DNA of 18,326 nucleotides from Betaproteobacteria bacterium (GTDB lineage: Bacteria; Pseudomonadota; Gammaproteobacteria; Burkholderiales; Usitatibacteraceae): assembly GCA_025362705.1 (NCBI GenBank), contig JANYFH010000308.1:1-18326 (forward strand). Direction: 5' to 3'. A program made the translations under genes and the position numbers. Under the pieces are notes generated by a model. The model saw nothing but the letters and a program-made list of their open reading frames with translations, ran no database searches and was not told the DNA's origin. This document shows, one piece after another, positions 1 to 8,237 of this stretch; the stretch's first letter is position 1, and each line of letters starts with the position of its first letter.

Positions 1-24
1 CGATTCAACATATTTAACCGCCAA

Positions 25-34
25 GTCTGTAGAC
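25..34. promoter_or_regulatory. Small palindrome upstream of phnR
   Basis: GTCTGTAGAC is an inverted repeat with 4-base arms about 36 bases before the regulator start. GntR-family proteins often bind short GT...AC palindromes and repress their own gene, so it could be an operator. The GT-to-AC spacing (six bases) does not match the FadR or GntR consensus that I know. Bases 1-69 hold nothing else clear apart from a second short repeat, TGGGC (45-49) with GCCCA (59-63), next to the start codon. The promoter may lie outside the window. Confidence 0.2.
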
Positions 35-69
35 CAAAACAACGTGGGCATTGCGCCCGCCCATCAAAA

Positions 70-819
70 ATGCCCCGAGCCAAGCAAGCGCAGCCAGCCT
101 CTTCCCCCGCACACGGGACCGCGATAGATCTGCTCCGCGAACACTCGCTCACCACACTGGTACAACGTGAGCTCGAGCGGCAGATTGTTTCGGGTGAACT
201 CGAAGCAGGTGCCAAGCTTAACGAAGCCGAGATCGCAGGTGAACTACGCGTATCGCGCGGCCCGGTGCGCGAAGCCTGCCGCGCGCTCTACCAGTCCGGT
301 CTGGTGCGCGCCGAGAAGAATCGAGGTGTGTTCGTTCGCCAGGTCACCATCGAGGAAGCGTACGAAATATACGAAGTACGCGCGGCACTCGACGGGCTGA
401 TCGGTCGTCTCGCTGCGAAGCGCATCCTGCCCGCGCAGCTTCAGCGGCTGCGCGAAATCGTCAAGCGCATGCACATCGCCAGCAAGGCACTTGACGCAGA
501 GGCTTACTTCCCGCTCAATATCGAATTCCACGAAGTACTCGGCGAAGCGGCCGGTAATCGCGCGCTTCTCCAAAACTACCAGCGTATCGTCAACGAACTG
601 AACCTCTATCGCCGCGAGGTGATTGCCCGCAGCGCAGAGAGCATTCCAGCATCCACCAAAGACCACGAGGAAATCGTGAACGCGGTGGCCAAAGGCGACG
701 AAACACTCGCCAGCCACCTTCTATTTGAGCATGTGCTCAATGGTCGCGAGCGCTTGCATCGCGTACTCCACGAGCCGTCCGTGCCCCGAGCCAAGGCGCC
801 ACGCAAGGCAGTGACTTAA
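70..819 (+). CDS. phnR: GntR-family (FCD subfamily) regulator of phosphonate use
   Basis: Predicted cytoplasmic DNA-binding regulator of 249 residues. A winged helix-turn-helix spans about residues 27-91, with the GntR recognition helix SRGPVREACRAL at 62-73. An all-helical FCD effector domain follows at about 97-230. The usual FCD metal ligands appear as H154, H199 and H221, but the expected Asp four residues before the first His is Asn (N150), which may alter metal or ligand binding. The gene lies 56 bases upstream of phnA on the same strand, so it probably controls the cluster. FCD regulators usually sense small carboxylates, so phosphonoacetate or a related phosphonate is a plausible but unproven effector. 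It resembles the Burkholderia-type phosphonate-use regulators. The start at 70 has no clear ribosome site, but the reading before the DNA-binding domain is short and other starts would be close by. Confidence 0.85.
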   Translation: MPRAKQAQPASSPAHGTAIDLLREHSLTTLVQRELERQIVSGELEAGAKLNEAEIAGELRVSRGPVREACRALYQSGLVRAEKNRGVFVRQVTIEEAYEIYEVRAALDGLIGRLAAKRILPAQLQRLREIVKRMHIASKALDAEAYFPLNIEFHEVLGEAAGNRALLQNYQRIVNELNLYRREVIARSAESIPASTKDHEEIVNAVAKGDETLASHLLFEHVLNGRERLHRVLHEPSVPRAKAPRKAVT

Positions 820-831
820 TACTGTCATCGT

Positions 832-861
832 GAACCGATACATTACGAACCGATAACGTAA
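832..861. promoter_or_regulatory. Direct and inverted repeats between phnR and phnA
   Basis: GAACCGATA occurs twice, at 832-840 and 847-855, a period of 15 bases. The second copy lies inside an inverted repeat, TTACG (843-847) with CGTAA (857-861). The repeats end at the phnA ribosome site AGAGGA (861-866). Such a repeat directly before the first catabolic gene is a good candidate operator for the neighbouring GntR regulator, or a translational control element. No convincing -10/-35 pair was found in the 56-base gap. Confidence 0.35.
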
Positions 862-875
862 GAGGAATCGCCTAA

Positions 876-2144
876 ATGCAGACCACGAAAGAAAGTACAC
901 CCGTCACTGCCAACGGCGTGCAATATCGCTGGCCAAAGAAGCCAGTGGTGGTGGTTTGTATCGACGGTGGCGATCCGGCGTATTTCCAGCAGTTCCTGAG
1001 TGAAGGCGCGATTCCAAACGTCGCGCGTTTCATCCAACAGGGTTTCAGCACGGTGGCAGACGGTACGGTACCAAGTTTCACCTGCCCCAACAATATGTCG
1101 ATCATCACTGGTACTCCGGCTTCCAGGCACGGCATCTCGGGAAATTTCTACCTCGACACGGCGACCGGCAAGGCGGTAGTGATGTCGGGCCCGGAACTGC
1201 TGCGCGGCGACACCATCCTTTGCCAGTTTGCGCGCGCCGGTGCCAAGGTGGTTTCAATCACCGCCAAAGACAAGCTGCGGCGGCAGCTTGGCAAGAACCT
1301 CGATCTCTCCGGTGGCAGCATCAGCTTCTCCTCCGAAAAAGCCGACCAGTGCACGATGGCCGAAAACGGTATCGAGAATGTACTCGCGTTCGTTGGCCAG
1401 CCGCTGCCCAATATGTATTCCGAAGCGCTGTCTTTGTTTGTGCTTGACGCCGGCATCAAAATCCTTGAGCGCGACCGACCGGACCTCATGTATCTCTCGC
1501 TGACCGATTATGTGCAGCACAAGTACGCGCCAACAGAAGCTGCCGCAAAACGTTTTTACCAGGATCTCGATAGCCGCTTCGGCAAACTCGCCGCACTGGG
1601 TGCACTCGTGGCGCTGACGGCAGACCACGGCATGAACGACAAATCGACCGCTGAAGGCAAGCCAAATGTGATCTGGCTGCAGGATGTGCTGGATGCAAAA
1701 TTCGGCAAAGCCGATACCACCGTGATCTGCCCCATCACCGATGCATTCGTCGCCCATCATGGCGCACTTGGTGGATTTGTGCGCGTCTATTGTCGCGGTA
1801 AAACTACGCCTGCGCAGGTAATCGAACTGGTGCGCAGCATTGATGGTGTGGAATCTGTGTATGACAAGGAAACCGCCTGCCGACTGCTGGATCTTCCCGC
1901 CGATCGCGAAGGTGACGTGGTGGTCATTTCCACGGTCGGCGTTTGTGTAGGTGGCTCCGAAAAAGATCACGACCTGTCGGGACTGGAAGGCCATCGCCTG
2001 CGCACACATGGTGGTGTTGCCGAAGCAAAGGTGCCGATTATTCTCAGCGAACCGCTCAACGATGATTACAAGCTCAAAGCAGGTGTATCCATACTGAAGA
2101 GCTATCAGGTTTTCGATCTCGCCATCAACGGCGCAGCGGCGTGA
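876..2144 (+). CDS. phnA: Phosphonoacetate hydrolase
   Basis: Zinc enzyme of the alkaline phosphatase superfamily that splits phosphonoacetate into acetate and phosphate; expected to be cytoplasmic. It has 422 residues, close to the usual length. The di-zinc site reads complete: D30 in VVCIDGGDP, the active-site Thr T69 in TVPSFTCPNN, D211 and H215 in TDYVQHKY, D250 and H251 in LTADHGMND, and H378 in RTHGGVAEAKVP. These positions fall within one residue of those I remember for the Sinorhizobium meliloti PhnA structure. The ATG at 876 has the ribosome site AGAGGA at 861-866. It is followed 28 bases later by phnY, whose product is phosphonoacetate, so the two genes form consecutive pathway steps. 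No truncation or missing residue was seen. Confidence 0.95.
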   Translation: MQTTKESTPVTANGVQYRWPKKPVVVVCIDGGDPAYFQQFLSEGAIPNVARFIQQGFSTVADGTVPSFTCPNNMSIITGTPASRHGISGNFYLDTATGKAVVMSGPELLRGDTILCQFARAGAKVVSITAKDKLRRQLGKNLDLSGGSISFSSEKADQCTMAENGIENVLAFVGQPLPNMYSEALSLFVLDAGIKILERDRPDLMYLSLTDYVQHKYAPTEAAAKRFYQDLDSRFGKLAALGALVALTADHGMNDKSTAEGKPNVIWLQDVLDAKFGKADTTVICPITDAFVAHHGALGGFVRVYCRGKTTPAQVIELVRSIDGVESVYDKETACRLLDLPADREGDVVVISTVGVCVGGSEKDHDLSGLEGHRLRTHGGVAEAKVPIILSEPLNDDYKLKAGVSILKSYQVFDLAINGAAA

Positions 2145-2172
2145 TCCCCACAATTTCCATGAGAGATTTGTA

Positions 2173-3654
2173 ATGCCGGACAGCAAAATGGACTCGCCCA
2201 TGAATACTGAACCGGATCTCGGCTACCGCGCGCAGGGCTTCTACTACGGGGGAAAATGGGAATCACCCTCGAGTAGCAACACCTTCGTATCGAATAGTCC
2301 ATCCACCGGGAAACAGCTCGCCGAGGCTCCGCTCGCGGGAGCTGAAGACGTCGATCGGGCGGTGAAAGCCGCCGCCAAAGGTTTCGACGAATGGCGCAGG
2401 GTTGGTCTCAAGGAGCGCGCAAAATGCATGGAGACATTCGCAAAGCGCATCCGCGAGAATGCAAAAGAGCTCGCTCTGATTGACTGCGTGGATTCGGGCA
2501 ATGCGCTCAGCGGCATGGAAGGCGACATGCACTGGACTGCCGACAGTCTCGACTATTTCGCCGGACTCATCACCGAAGTAAAAGGTGAAACCAGTTCGCA
2601 CGGCCCGCGCCACATGAACCTGCTGACGCGCCAGCCCTACGGCGTAGTGGCAAAGCTCAATGCGTTCAATCACCCGTTCCGTTTTTGCGCCGAAAAGGCC
2701 GCAGCGCCGCTCGCGGCCGGTAACTGCGTCGTGATCAAGAGTTCCGAACAGGCGCCAATTTCCAGCTTCCGACTGGCTGAACTTGCCGATGGTGTTTTTC
2801 CACCGGGTGTCGTGAATGTGATCGCCGGCGATGGCAAGACCGGCGCGATGCTGGTCAGTCATCCACTGGTCTCACGCGTCGGCTTCATCGGCTCTGTGGA
2901 AACCGGCCGCAGGGTCGCCGTCGGTGCTGCCGAGGGTCTGAAACGCGTGAGCCTCGAGCTTGGCGGCAAGAATCCAATCATCATCTTTCCCGACGCCGAC
3001 CCAAAGAAAGCAGCCTCTGCCGCCATCAAGGGCATGAACATGAACCGGCAAGGTCAATCGTGCAGTTCGACTTCGCGCGTATTCGTGCATGCATCCTTGC
3101 ACAACGCGGTCGCGGACGAGATCGTACGACTCGCCGAGGCACTGCCGGTCGGTTTTCCGTGGATTGCAAAGAACGAGCTGGGGCCAGTGGTATCGGCCCA
3201 GCAGTTCGCGCGCATCATGGGCTTTATCGAAGCTGGCAAGCAGGAAGGCGCGACGCTGCTCACGGGCGGCGGTCGGCCCACAGATGCCGAGCTTGCCAAC
3301 GGCCACTTCATCCGCCCGACCGTGTTCGACAACGTGCGCCAGGAAATGCGCATCGCCCGCGAAGAAATTTTCGGTCCGGTCATGTCGATCCTGCCGTGGA
3401 GCGACGAAGAAGACATGCTCACCAAGGTCAATTGCCTGCAATACGGATTGACCGCAGCGATCATCACCAACCAGCTTGATCGCGCGATGGAAACAGCCAT
3501 GCGTGTCGATGCCGGCTATGTCTGGATCAACGCAACGGGGCGATATCTGGGTGCACCCTACGGCGGGTGGAAAGCGAGCGGTCTTGGCGTCGAGGAAACC
3601 TTTGAAGAGTTGCTCAGCTATACACAATTGAAAAATATCAATATGAGATGGTAG
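2173..3654 (+). CDS. phnY: Phosphonoacetaldehyde dehydrogenase
   Basis: NAD(P)-dependent aldehyde dehydrogenase of 493 residues. The family member next to phnA oxidises phosphonoacetaldehyde to phosphonoacetate. Catalytic parts are intact: the oxyanion Asn N166 in LNAFNHPF, the general base E262 in LELGGKN, and the nucleophile C297 in GQSCSSTSR. The C-terminal EEIFGPVMSILPW and the final NATGRYLGAPYGGWKASG segments are typical of the fold. Function is assigned from close resemblance to PhnY plus its place between phnA and the phosphonate importer; sequence alone cannot exclude another short aldehyde substrate. ATGs at 2173, 2188 and 2200 are all possible starts. The first is kept because a purine-rich GAGAG lies about 8 bases upstream. 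Confidence 0.9.
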   Translation: MPDSKMDSPMNTEPDLGYRAQGFYYGGKWESPSSSNTFVSNSPSTGKQLAEAPLAGAEDVDRAVKAAAKGFDEWRRVGLKERAKCMETFAKRIRENAKELALIDCVDSGNALSGMEGDMHWTADSLDYFAGLITEVKGETSSHGPRHMNLLTRQPYGVVAKLNAFNHPFRFCAEKAAAPLAAGNCVVIKSSEQAPISSFRLAELADGVFPPGVVNVIAGDGKTGAMLVSHPLVSRVGFIGSVETGRRVAVGAAEGLKRVSLELGGKNPIIIFPDADPKKAASAAIKGMNMNRQGQSCSSTSRVFVHASLHNAVADEIVRLAEALPVGFPWIAKNELGPVVSAQQFARIMGFIEAGKQEGATLLTGGGRPTDAELANGHFIRPTVFDNVRQEMRIAREEIFGPVMSILPWSDEEDMLTKVNCLQYGLTAAIITNQLDRAMETAMRVDAGYVWINATGRYLGAPYGGWKASGLGVEETFEELLSYTQLKNINMRW

Positions 3655-3696
3655 CGGCAGATGGCAAGTAATAAAACAACCATGAGGAGAGACCAA

Positions 3697-4593
3697 ATGA
3701 ACACGATCAAGACAAGCTGGATGAAGTTGGCAGCACTTGGGGCTGCGCTGTGCTTTGGCGCTGCACAGGCGCAGCAATGCGAGGATCCGAAAGTGTTGCG
3801 GTTCTCGATCATTCCGACACAGGAGTCGGTGCGCGAGCTCACGCTCTACAAACCGGTGCTGGATTTACTGTCGAAGAACACCGGCAAGAAGATCGAGTTC
3901 TACATGCCGACATCGTACTCGTCAGTGGTCGAGGCCCTGCTCGGCAAATGGGTGGATATCGCGGTACTGGGCCCGGAGTCTTATCTGATCGCTAAAACGC
4001 AGGGCGCGAATATCGATGTGTTCGCCACCTATTTCAAGAAAAAAGACGGCGTCCAGGAAGCTGGCCCCGGATTCAAGTCGATCCTGATCACCAAAAAAGG
4101 ATCGAAGTTCACCACAGTCGAGTCGATCAAGGGTTCGGTGATGCTGCTCGTGGATCCGGCCAGTACATCCGGGTCACTGATCCCGGAATCGATATTCGGC
4201 GGCAAGGTTGTAAAGATGCCGCTCAAACAATATTTCAGCAAGGTCGCTTTCTCCGGCGGGCATGACTTGTCCACGCTCGCGGTATTCGACGGTAAAGCTG
4301 ACTCTGCCTTCGTCGCAACCCACCGCTTCATGAACGCGCTCACGTCGAGCAAAGGCAAGATGAAGGCTGAGGACTTCAACATCTTGTGGACTTCCCCTCT
4401 CATCCCGCAAGACCCATTCGTCTATCGCGCGACCCTTTGTCCGGATCTCAAAGCGAAAATCCAGCAGACCTTCGTGACGCTGGAAACAACCGATGTCGGC
4501 AAGGCCTATCTCGAGAACGTCGGCAGCGAGAAATTTGTCGTGATGCAGGATTCTGATTACAACGTGATCCGCGAAGCCGGCGGCGGCAAGTAA
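3697..4593 (+). CDS. phnD: Phosphonate ABC transporter, substrate-binding protein
   Basis: Periplasmic binding protein of 298 residues for the phosphonate importer. A signal peptide is visible: basic start, hydrophobic run at about 10-24 and cleavage after AQA at residue 25. The mature part carries the PhnD-type pattern, with YKPVLDLLSKNTGKKIEFY followed by DIAVLGPESYLIA and later LVDPASTSGSLIPE. An upstream in-frame ATG at 3661 would add 12 residues before the signal peptide; the ATG at 3697 is chosen because AGGAG at 3685-3689 lies 7 bases before it. The family binds phosphonates, phosphite or related oxyanions. The neighbouring phnA and phnY suggest phosphonoacetate, phosphonoacetaldehyde or hydroxyethylphosphonate, but binding specificity cannot be read from the sequence. 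Confidence 0.92.
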   Translation: MNTIKTSWMKLAALGAALCFGAAQAQQCEDPKVLRFSIIPTQESVRELTLYKPVLDLLSKNTGKKIEFYMPTSYSSVVEALLGKWVDIAVLGPESYLIAKTQGANIDVFATYFKKKDGVQEAGPGFKSILITKKGSKFTTVESIKGSVMLLVDPASTSGSLIPESIFGGKVVKMPLKQYFSKVAFSGGHDLSTLAVFDGKADSAFVATHRFMNALTSSKGKMKAEDFNILWTSPLIPQDPFVYRATLCPDLKAKIQQTFVTLETTDVGKAYLENVGSEKFVVMQDSDYNVIREAGGGK

Positions 4594-4668
4594 TACATTG
4601 CATCGAATACCCGGGTGTGTTCACCCGCACCCGGTTCTTGTCGCGCAGCTTCAAATGGATTCGAACGC

Positions 4669-5418
4669 ATGCAAACCGTACTCGAAGTAAGGAACCTTCA
4701 CGCTGGCTACGCCGACCGCGAAATCCTCAAGGGCATCAGTTTCACGCTCAACGCGGACGATTTTTTCGCCATCATCGGGCCGAGCGGCGCGGGCAAATCG
4801 ACGCTGATCCGCTGTGTGAACCGGCTGGTGGAACCCAAGAGCGGCGAGGTGATCTTCAACGGTCGGGACATGTTGAAACTCACGCCTGCTGAACTCCGCG
4901 GCGAGCGCCGCAACATCGGCATGATCTTCCAGGAATTCAACCTGATCGAACGACTTTCGGTGATGGATAACGTGCTTACCGGGCGACTCGGTTATACCGG
5001 TACCTTCCGGAGTATTTTTCGCCTCTACACCAAGGATGAGATCAAGCAGGCACTGGTGTTGCTCGATCGCGTGGGCCTGGGCGAACACATCGACAAGCGT
5101 GCCGACCGTCTCTCCGGCGGGCAGCGTCAGCGCGTAGGTATTGCGCGCGCACTGATCCAGAATCCGAAGCTGTTGCTGGTCGATGAGCCAACCTCCAGCC
5201 TTGACCCGAAGATCTCGCGGGAAGTCATGGGCCTCATACGCGAGATGGCTCGCGAGTTTCATATTCCAGTGCTCTGCAACATTCACGATGTAGACCTCGC
5301 CTGCGATTTCTGCTCGCATGTCATTGGCCTGCAGGACGGTGTCAAGAAATTCGAGGGGCCCCCAGCAAAACTCGACAAACAGGCGCTACAGGAAATCTAC
5401 GCGATGGAGGTGCTTTGA
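4669..5418 (+). CDS. phnC: Phosphonate ABC transporter, ATP-binding protein
   Basis: Cytoplasmic ATPase of 249 residues that powers the phosphonate importer. All ABC motifs are present: Walker A GPSGAGKST at 37-45, signature LSGGQRQR at 148-155, Walker B LLLVDEP at 168-174 with catalytic E173, and switch H206 in NIHDVD. An upstream in-frame start at 4615 would add 18 residues that do not belong to the fold, so the ATG at 4669 (MQTVLEVRNLHAGY) is preferred although its ribosome site is weak. It follows phnD by 75 bases. Its stop overlaps the first permease start, which suggests translational coupling. Confidence 0.92.
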   Translation: MQTVLEVRNLHAGYADREILKGISFTLNADDFFAIIGPSGAGKSTLIRCVNRLVEPKSGEVIFNGRDMLKLTPAELRGERRNIGMIFQEFNLIERLSVMDNVLTGRLGYTGTFRSIFRLYTKDEIKQALVLLDRVGLGEHIDKRADRLSGGQRQRVGIARALIQNPKLLLVDEPTSSLDPKISREVMGLIREMAREFHIPVLCNIHDVDLACDFCSHVIGLQDGVKKFEGPPAKLDKQALQEIYAMEVL

Positions 5419-6230
5419 ACGCACTTTCCATTGATGCGCGCGTCGATGGAATCGCTGCGGGGCGCCGTCGCGCGCGCGCATTGCGCTTTATGTCTACTTT
5501 CCTCATCCTCGCTGTCGTCGTGTGGAGTATCGAGGCGATCGTCATCGCCGACACCGACTGGAACCGCATCCTCACCGGCTCGCTGCTTTCTACGATGCAA
5601 CGCTTTCTCGATCTCGACTGGAGCCTGCTGCCGGATCTGTGGGAACCCGCATTGGAGACGGTGCTGATGGCCACTCTCGCCACACTTGCAGGGTTGGTGC
5701 TGTCCATCCCGGTAGCCTGGCTGGGTGCGTCAAACATCACGCCCTATGGCAAGACCTCGTACGCGATCGGCCGCTTCCTGATGACGATGTCGCGCTCTGT
5801 GCATGAGATCGTTTGGGGGCTGATCTTCGTCTCGGCCGTGGGACTCGGCGCATTGGCCGGCATACTCGCCATGGCTGTACGGTCCGTCGGCTTTATCTCC
5901 AAGACGATTGCCGAGGCGATCGAAGACGTCGACCCCAAGCCTCTGGAAGCCATCCGCGCTGCGGGCGGCACCAAATTCCAGATTTTATGGTTCGCCATCC
6001 TGCCCCAGATAATTCCGGTGTTTGTTGGCAACATGATTTTCGAGTGGGACATCAATATCCGCCGTTCCACCATCCTTGGTCTCGTTGGCGCGGGAGGCCT
6101 GGGGCTCGTACTGTTCCGCCAGATGGCGATGTCCAACAACGGGGGCATCGCGGTGGTCATTCTGGCGGTGCTGTCGCTCATCATCTTCGGCGAAGTGATT
6201 TCCTACTATGCCCGCAAAGCAGTTATCTGA
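5415..6230 (+). CDS. phnE: Phosphonate ABC transporter, permease 1
   Basis: Inner-membrane permease of 271 residues with the binding-protein-dependent transport fold. Hydrophobic segments lie near residues 25-46, 81-105, 131-155, 198-210 and 243-265. The ATPase-contact (EAA) loop is at 178-198, with EAIRAAGG and ILPQ. The start is TTG at 5415-5417, sharing bases with the phnC stop TGA (5416-5418). GGAGG at 5406-5410, inside the end of phnC, is well placed for it. The next in-frame ATG (residue 26) would cut into the first membrane segment, so TTG is preferred. It pairs with the second permease, probably as a heterodimer. Confidence 0.88.
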   Translation: MNALSIDARVDGIAAGRRRARALRFMSTFLILAVVVWSIEAIVIADTDWNRILTGSLLSTMQRFLDLDWSLLPDLWEPALETVLMATLATLAGLVLSIPVAWLGASNITPYGKTSYAIGRFLMTMSRSVHEIVWGLIFVSAVGLGALAGILAMAVRSVGFISKTIAEAIEDVDPKPLEAIRAAGGTKFQILWFAILPQIIPVFVGNMIFEWDINIRRSTILGLVGAGGLGLVLFRQMAMSNNGGIAVVILAVLSLIIFGEVISYYARKAVI

Positions 6231-7086
6231 GGTTGGCATAGTACCGTCGGCTGGCGTGATGCCGACACCGGGCAGCGTGCCGCCGACGTGGAGCCGCTTT
6301 CGCTATCCGCAGAGCCTCTACAAATACGGTGCGCTCCTCGGTGCGTTCGCCTTCATCGCTTTCGCGCTCGACTACCTGAAGATCCCGATGGATCGCCTGC
6401 CTGGCATGCTCGGGCGAATGGGCGAAATGCTGGCACGACGCTACTTTCCGCCCAATGTCGATCACATCCTGAACGCCGAATACTGGCACACGGTGGTGGA
6501 AACGCTGCAGATGTCGTATCTCGCCACCGTGCTCGGTATCGCCATCTCGATCCCGCTAGCATGGTTTGCGTCGTTCAACATGACGCCGAGCAGGCGTTAC
6601 GTGTACCCGATTGCACGGCTCATCATCATGGCATGCAGGTCGGTACACGAAATGATCTGGACCATCCTGCTGGTCGCGATCCTGGGCTTTGGCATGCTAC
6701 CGGGTGCGCTGGCGCTCACGCTGTTTTGCATCGGTTTCTCGGGAAAACTGTTCTCGGAGGCGATCGAAGCGATCAAGCCCGGGCAGGTCGAAGCGATCCG
6801 TGCGACAGGTGCAAACAATCTTCAGGCCTTCATCTTTGCGGTACTGCCGCAAGTGCGCGTGGCGTGGGCTGGAATCTCGATCTACACCTGGGACGTCGTG
6901 TTTCGCGCGGCCACCGTGGTTGGCTTCTTTGGGGCCGGTGGCATGGGCCAGTACCTGCGCGAGAGCGTGCAGCGCGTGGCTTCCCGCGATGTCGCAGCAA
7001 TCCTGCTGTCGATCGTCGTCGTCGTCATTATTTCCGAGCTGATGTCGGCCTGGCTGCGCACGCGCGTCGCCAAGGCTATTGCTTAG
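6208..7086 (+). CDS. phnE: Phosphonate ABC transporter, permease 2
   Basis: Second permease of the importer, 292 residues, related to the first one. Hydrophobic segments lie near 39-55, 96-121, 148-175 and 263-283, and the EAA loop is at 195-215 with EAIRATGANN and VLPQ. Two unequal PhnE proteins encoded in tandem are common in phosphonate importers and imply a heterodimeric channel. The start at 6208 overlaps the first permease by 23 bases and has no clear ribosome site. An in-frame ATG at 6259 (residue 18) would remove only a Pro-rich leader, so the true start is uncertain. Confidence 0.88.
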   Translation: MPAKQLSEVGIVPSAGVMPTPGSVPPTWSRFRYPQSLYKYGALLGAFAFIAFALDYLKIPMDRLPGMLGRMGEMLARRYFPPNVDHILNAEYWHTVVETLQMSYLATVLGIAISIPLAWFASFNMTPSRRYVYPIARLIIMACRSVHEMIWTILLVAILGFGMLPGALALTLFCIGFSGKLFSEAIEAIKPGQVEAIRATGANNLQAFIFAVLPQVRVAWAGISIYTWDVVFRAATVVGFFGAGGMGQYLRESVQRVASRDVAAILLSIVVVVIISELMSAWLRTRVAKAIA

Positions 7087-7139
7087 GGAACCTCTGATCA
7101 AGTCCAAACCATTTCAGGCAAACAGAACAGGTCACCAAC

Positions 7140-8237
7140 ATGAACACGAACTATCACAACCCCGTCGCCATTACCTTCGGCGCAGGCACACTGGCGATGC
7201 TTCCCGCTCTGATCGCCAGTCGCAAAACGGTGCTCGTGACTTTTCCCGAAGCGGCAGGCTTCGGCCTCACCAAACGTATCCAGGACATGCTTGGCAACAG
7301 TCTCATTGCCATCGAGCCTGATACCGTCGCGAACCCCGATGTCGCGAGCCTCACCGGCATGTACCAGCGCTTCTGGACGCAATATACAGATGCGGAACTG
7401 ATCGTCGCCGTCGGTGGCGGCAGCGCGCTCGATACCGCCAAGGCGCTGATGGTGGGAACGCCCAGTGGAAAATTTTCTGAGCTGGTTACACTACTCGCGA
7501 CTGGCAAGCCTTTCACACCGGCGCGGGTAAAGCCACTTATCACTGTGCCCACCACCGCTGGTACCGGCAGCGAAGTGACGCCGTGGGCCACCGTGTGGGA
7601 TCGCACACCCGGTGCACAGAAAAAATACTCGCTGCACCTGAAAGAAACGTGGCCGGAGGCCGCGCTCATCGACCCGGAGCTTACGCTGTCCCTGCCCGCC
7701 GGTCCCACGCTCGCGGCCGGCCTCGATGCGCTATCGCACTCGCTGGAGTCGATCTGGAACGTGAACGCCAATCCGATTTCCGATACGCACGCCATTTCTG
7801 CGGCGCGTGAAGTGCTAACAACATTGCCGTTGCTCATGAAGGACCTGAGGAACCCGGCATTGCGTGCGCGCATGTCACTCGCAGCGCTCAAGGCCGGTCT
7901 CGCCTTCTCCAACACCAAAACGGCACTCGCGCATTCGATCTCCTACGACATGACGCTAAACCACGGGTTGCCGCATGGCATCGCGTGTTCGTTTACCTTG
8001 CCGATGGTGTTAGGACGCGCGGTGGGCGCGGACCCGCAACGCGATGCGGTACTGGCGCAAGTGTTCGATTGCCCATTGGCCGAAGCACCTGCCGCGCTCA
8101 AGGCATTTCTCGACACGGTCGGTGTCAGCACCGATTTCGCCAGTTATGGCGTCGACAAGGCAGAAGCTGACCAGATGATCCACAAGGCACTGGACGGCGT
8201 GCGCGGCAAGAATTTTATTGGGGTGGCAGCACGCTGA
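7140..8237 (+). CDS. Iron-containing (group III) alcohol dehydrogenase, phosphonate-associated
   Basis: NAD(P)-dependent metal alcohol dehydrogenase of 365 residues. The nucleotide-binding GGGSALD is at 92-98. The four metal ligands of the family are present as D196 and H200 (GLDALSHSLE), H265 and H279 (AHS...LPHG), with the same 14-residue gap between the last two His as in FucO. The gene starts 53 bases after the second permease and ends the plus-strand cluster. I recall a named family of iron alcohol dehydrogenases tied to phosphonate operons, and this fits it. Related enzymes of phosphonate antibiotic pathways interconvert phosphonoacetaldehyde and hydroxyethylphosphonate. By inference this one may oxidise hydroxyethylphosphonate to feed PhnY, or reduce surplus phosphonoacetaldehyde. 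The substrate is not known from the sequence. Confidence 0.88.
   Translation: MNTNYHNPVAITFGAGTLAMLPALIASRKTVLVTFPEAAGFGLTKRIQDMLGNSLIAIEPDTVANPDVASLTGMYQRFWTQYTDAELIVAVGGGSALDTAKALMVGTPSGKFSELVTLLATGKPFTPARVKPLITVPTTAGTGSEVTPWATVWDRTPGAQKKYSLHLKETWPEAALIDPELTLSLPAGPTLAAGLDALSHSLESIWNVNANPISDTHAISAAREVLTTLPLLMKDLRNPALRARMSLAALKAGLAFSNTKTALAHSISYDMTLNHGLPHGIACSFTLPMVLGRAVGADPQRDAVLAQVFDCPLAEAPAALKAFLDTVGVSTDFASYGVDKAEADQMIHKALDGVRGKNFIGVAAR

Noticed and set aside
821..840. CTGTCAT at 822-828 as a Pho box before phnA
   Set aside because: One half-site is perfect, but the sequence 11 bases on (AACCGAT) does not match the second half, so a PhoB site is not supported.
1254..2201. Minus-strand frame of 315 codons opposite phnA
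   Set aside because: phnA on the plus strand has all catalytic residues; the opposite frame has no recognisable domain.
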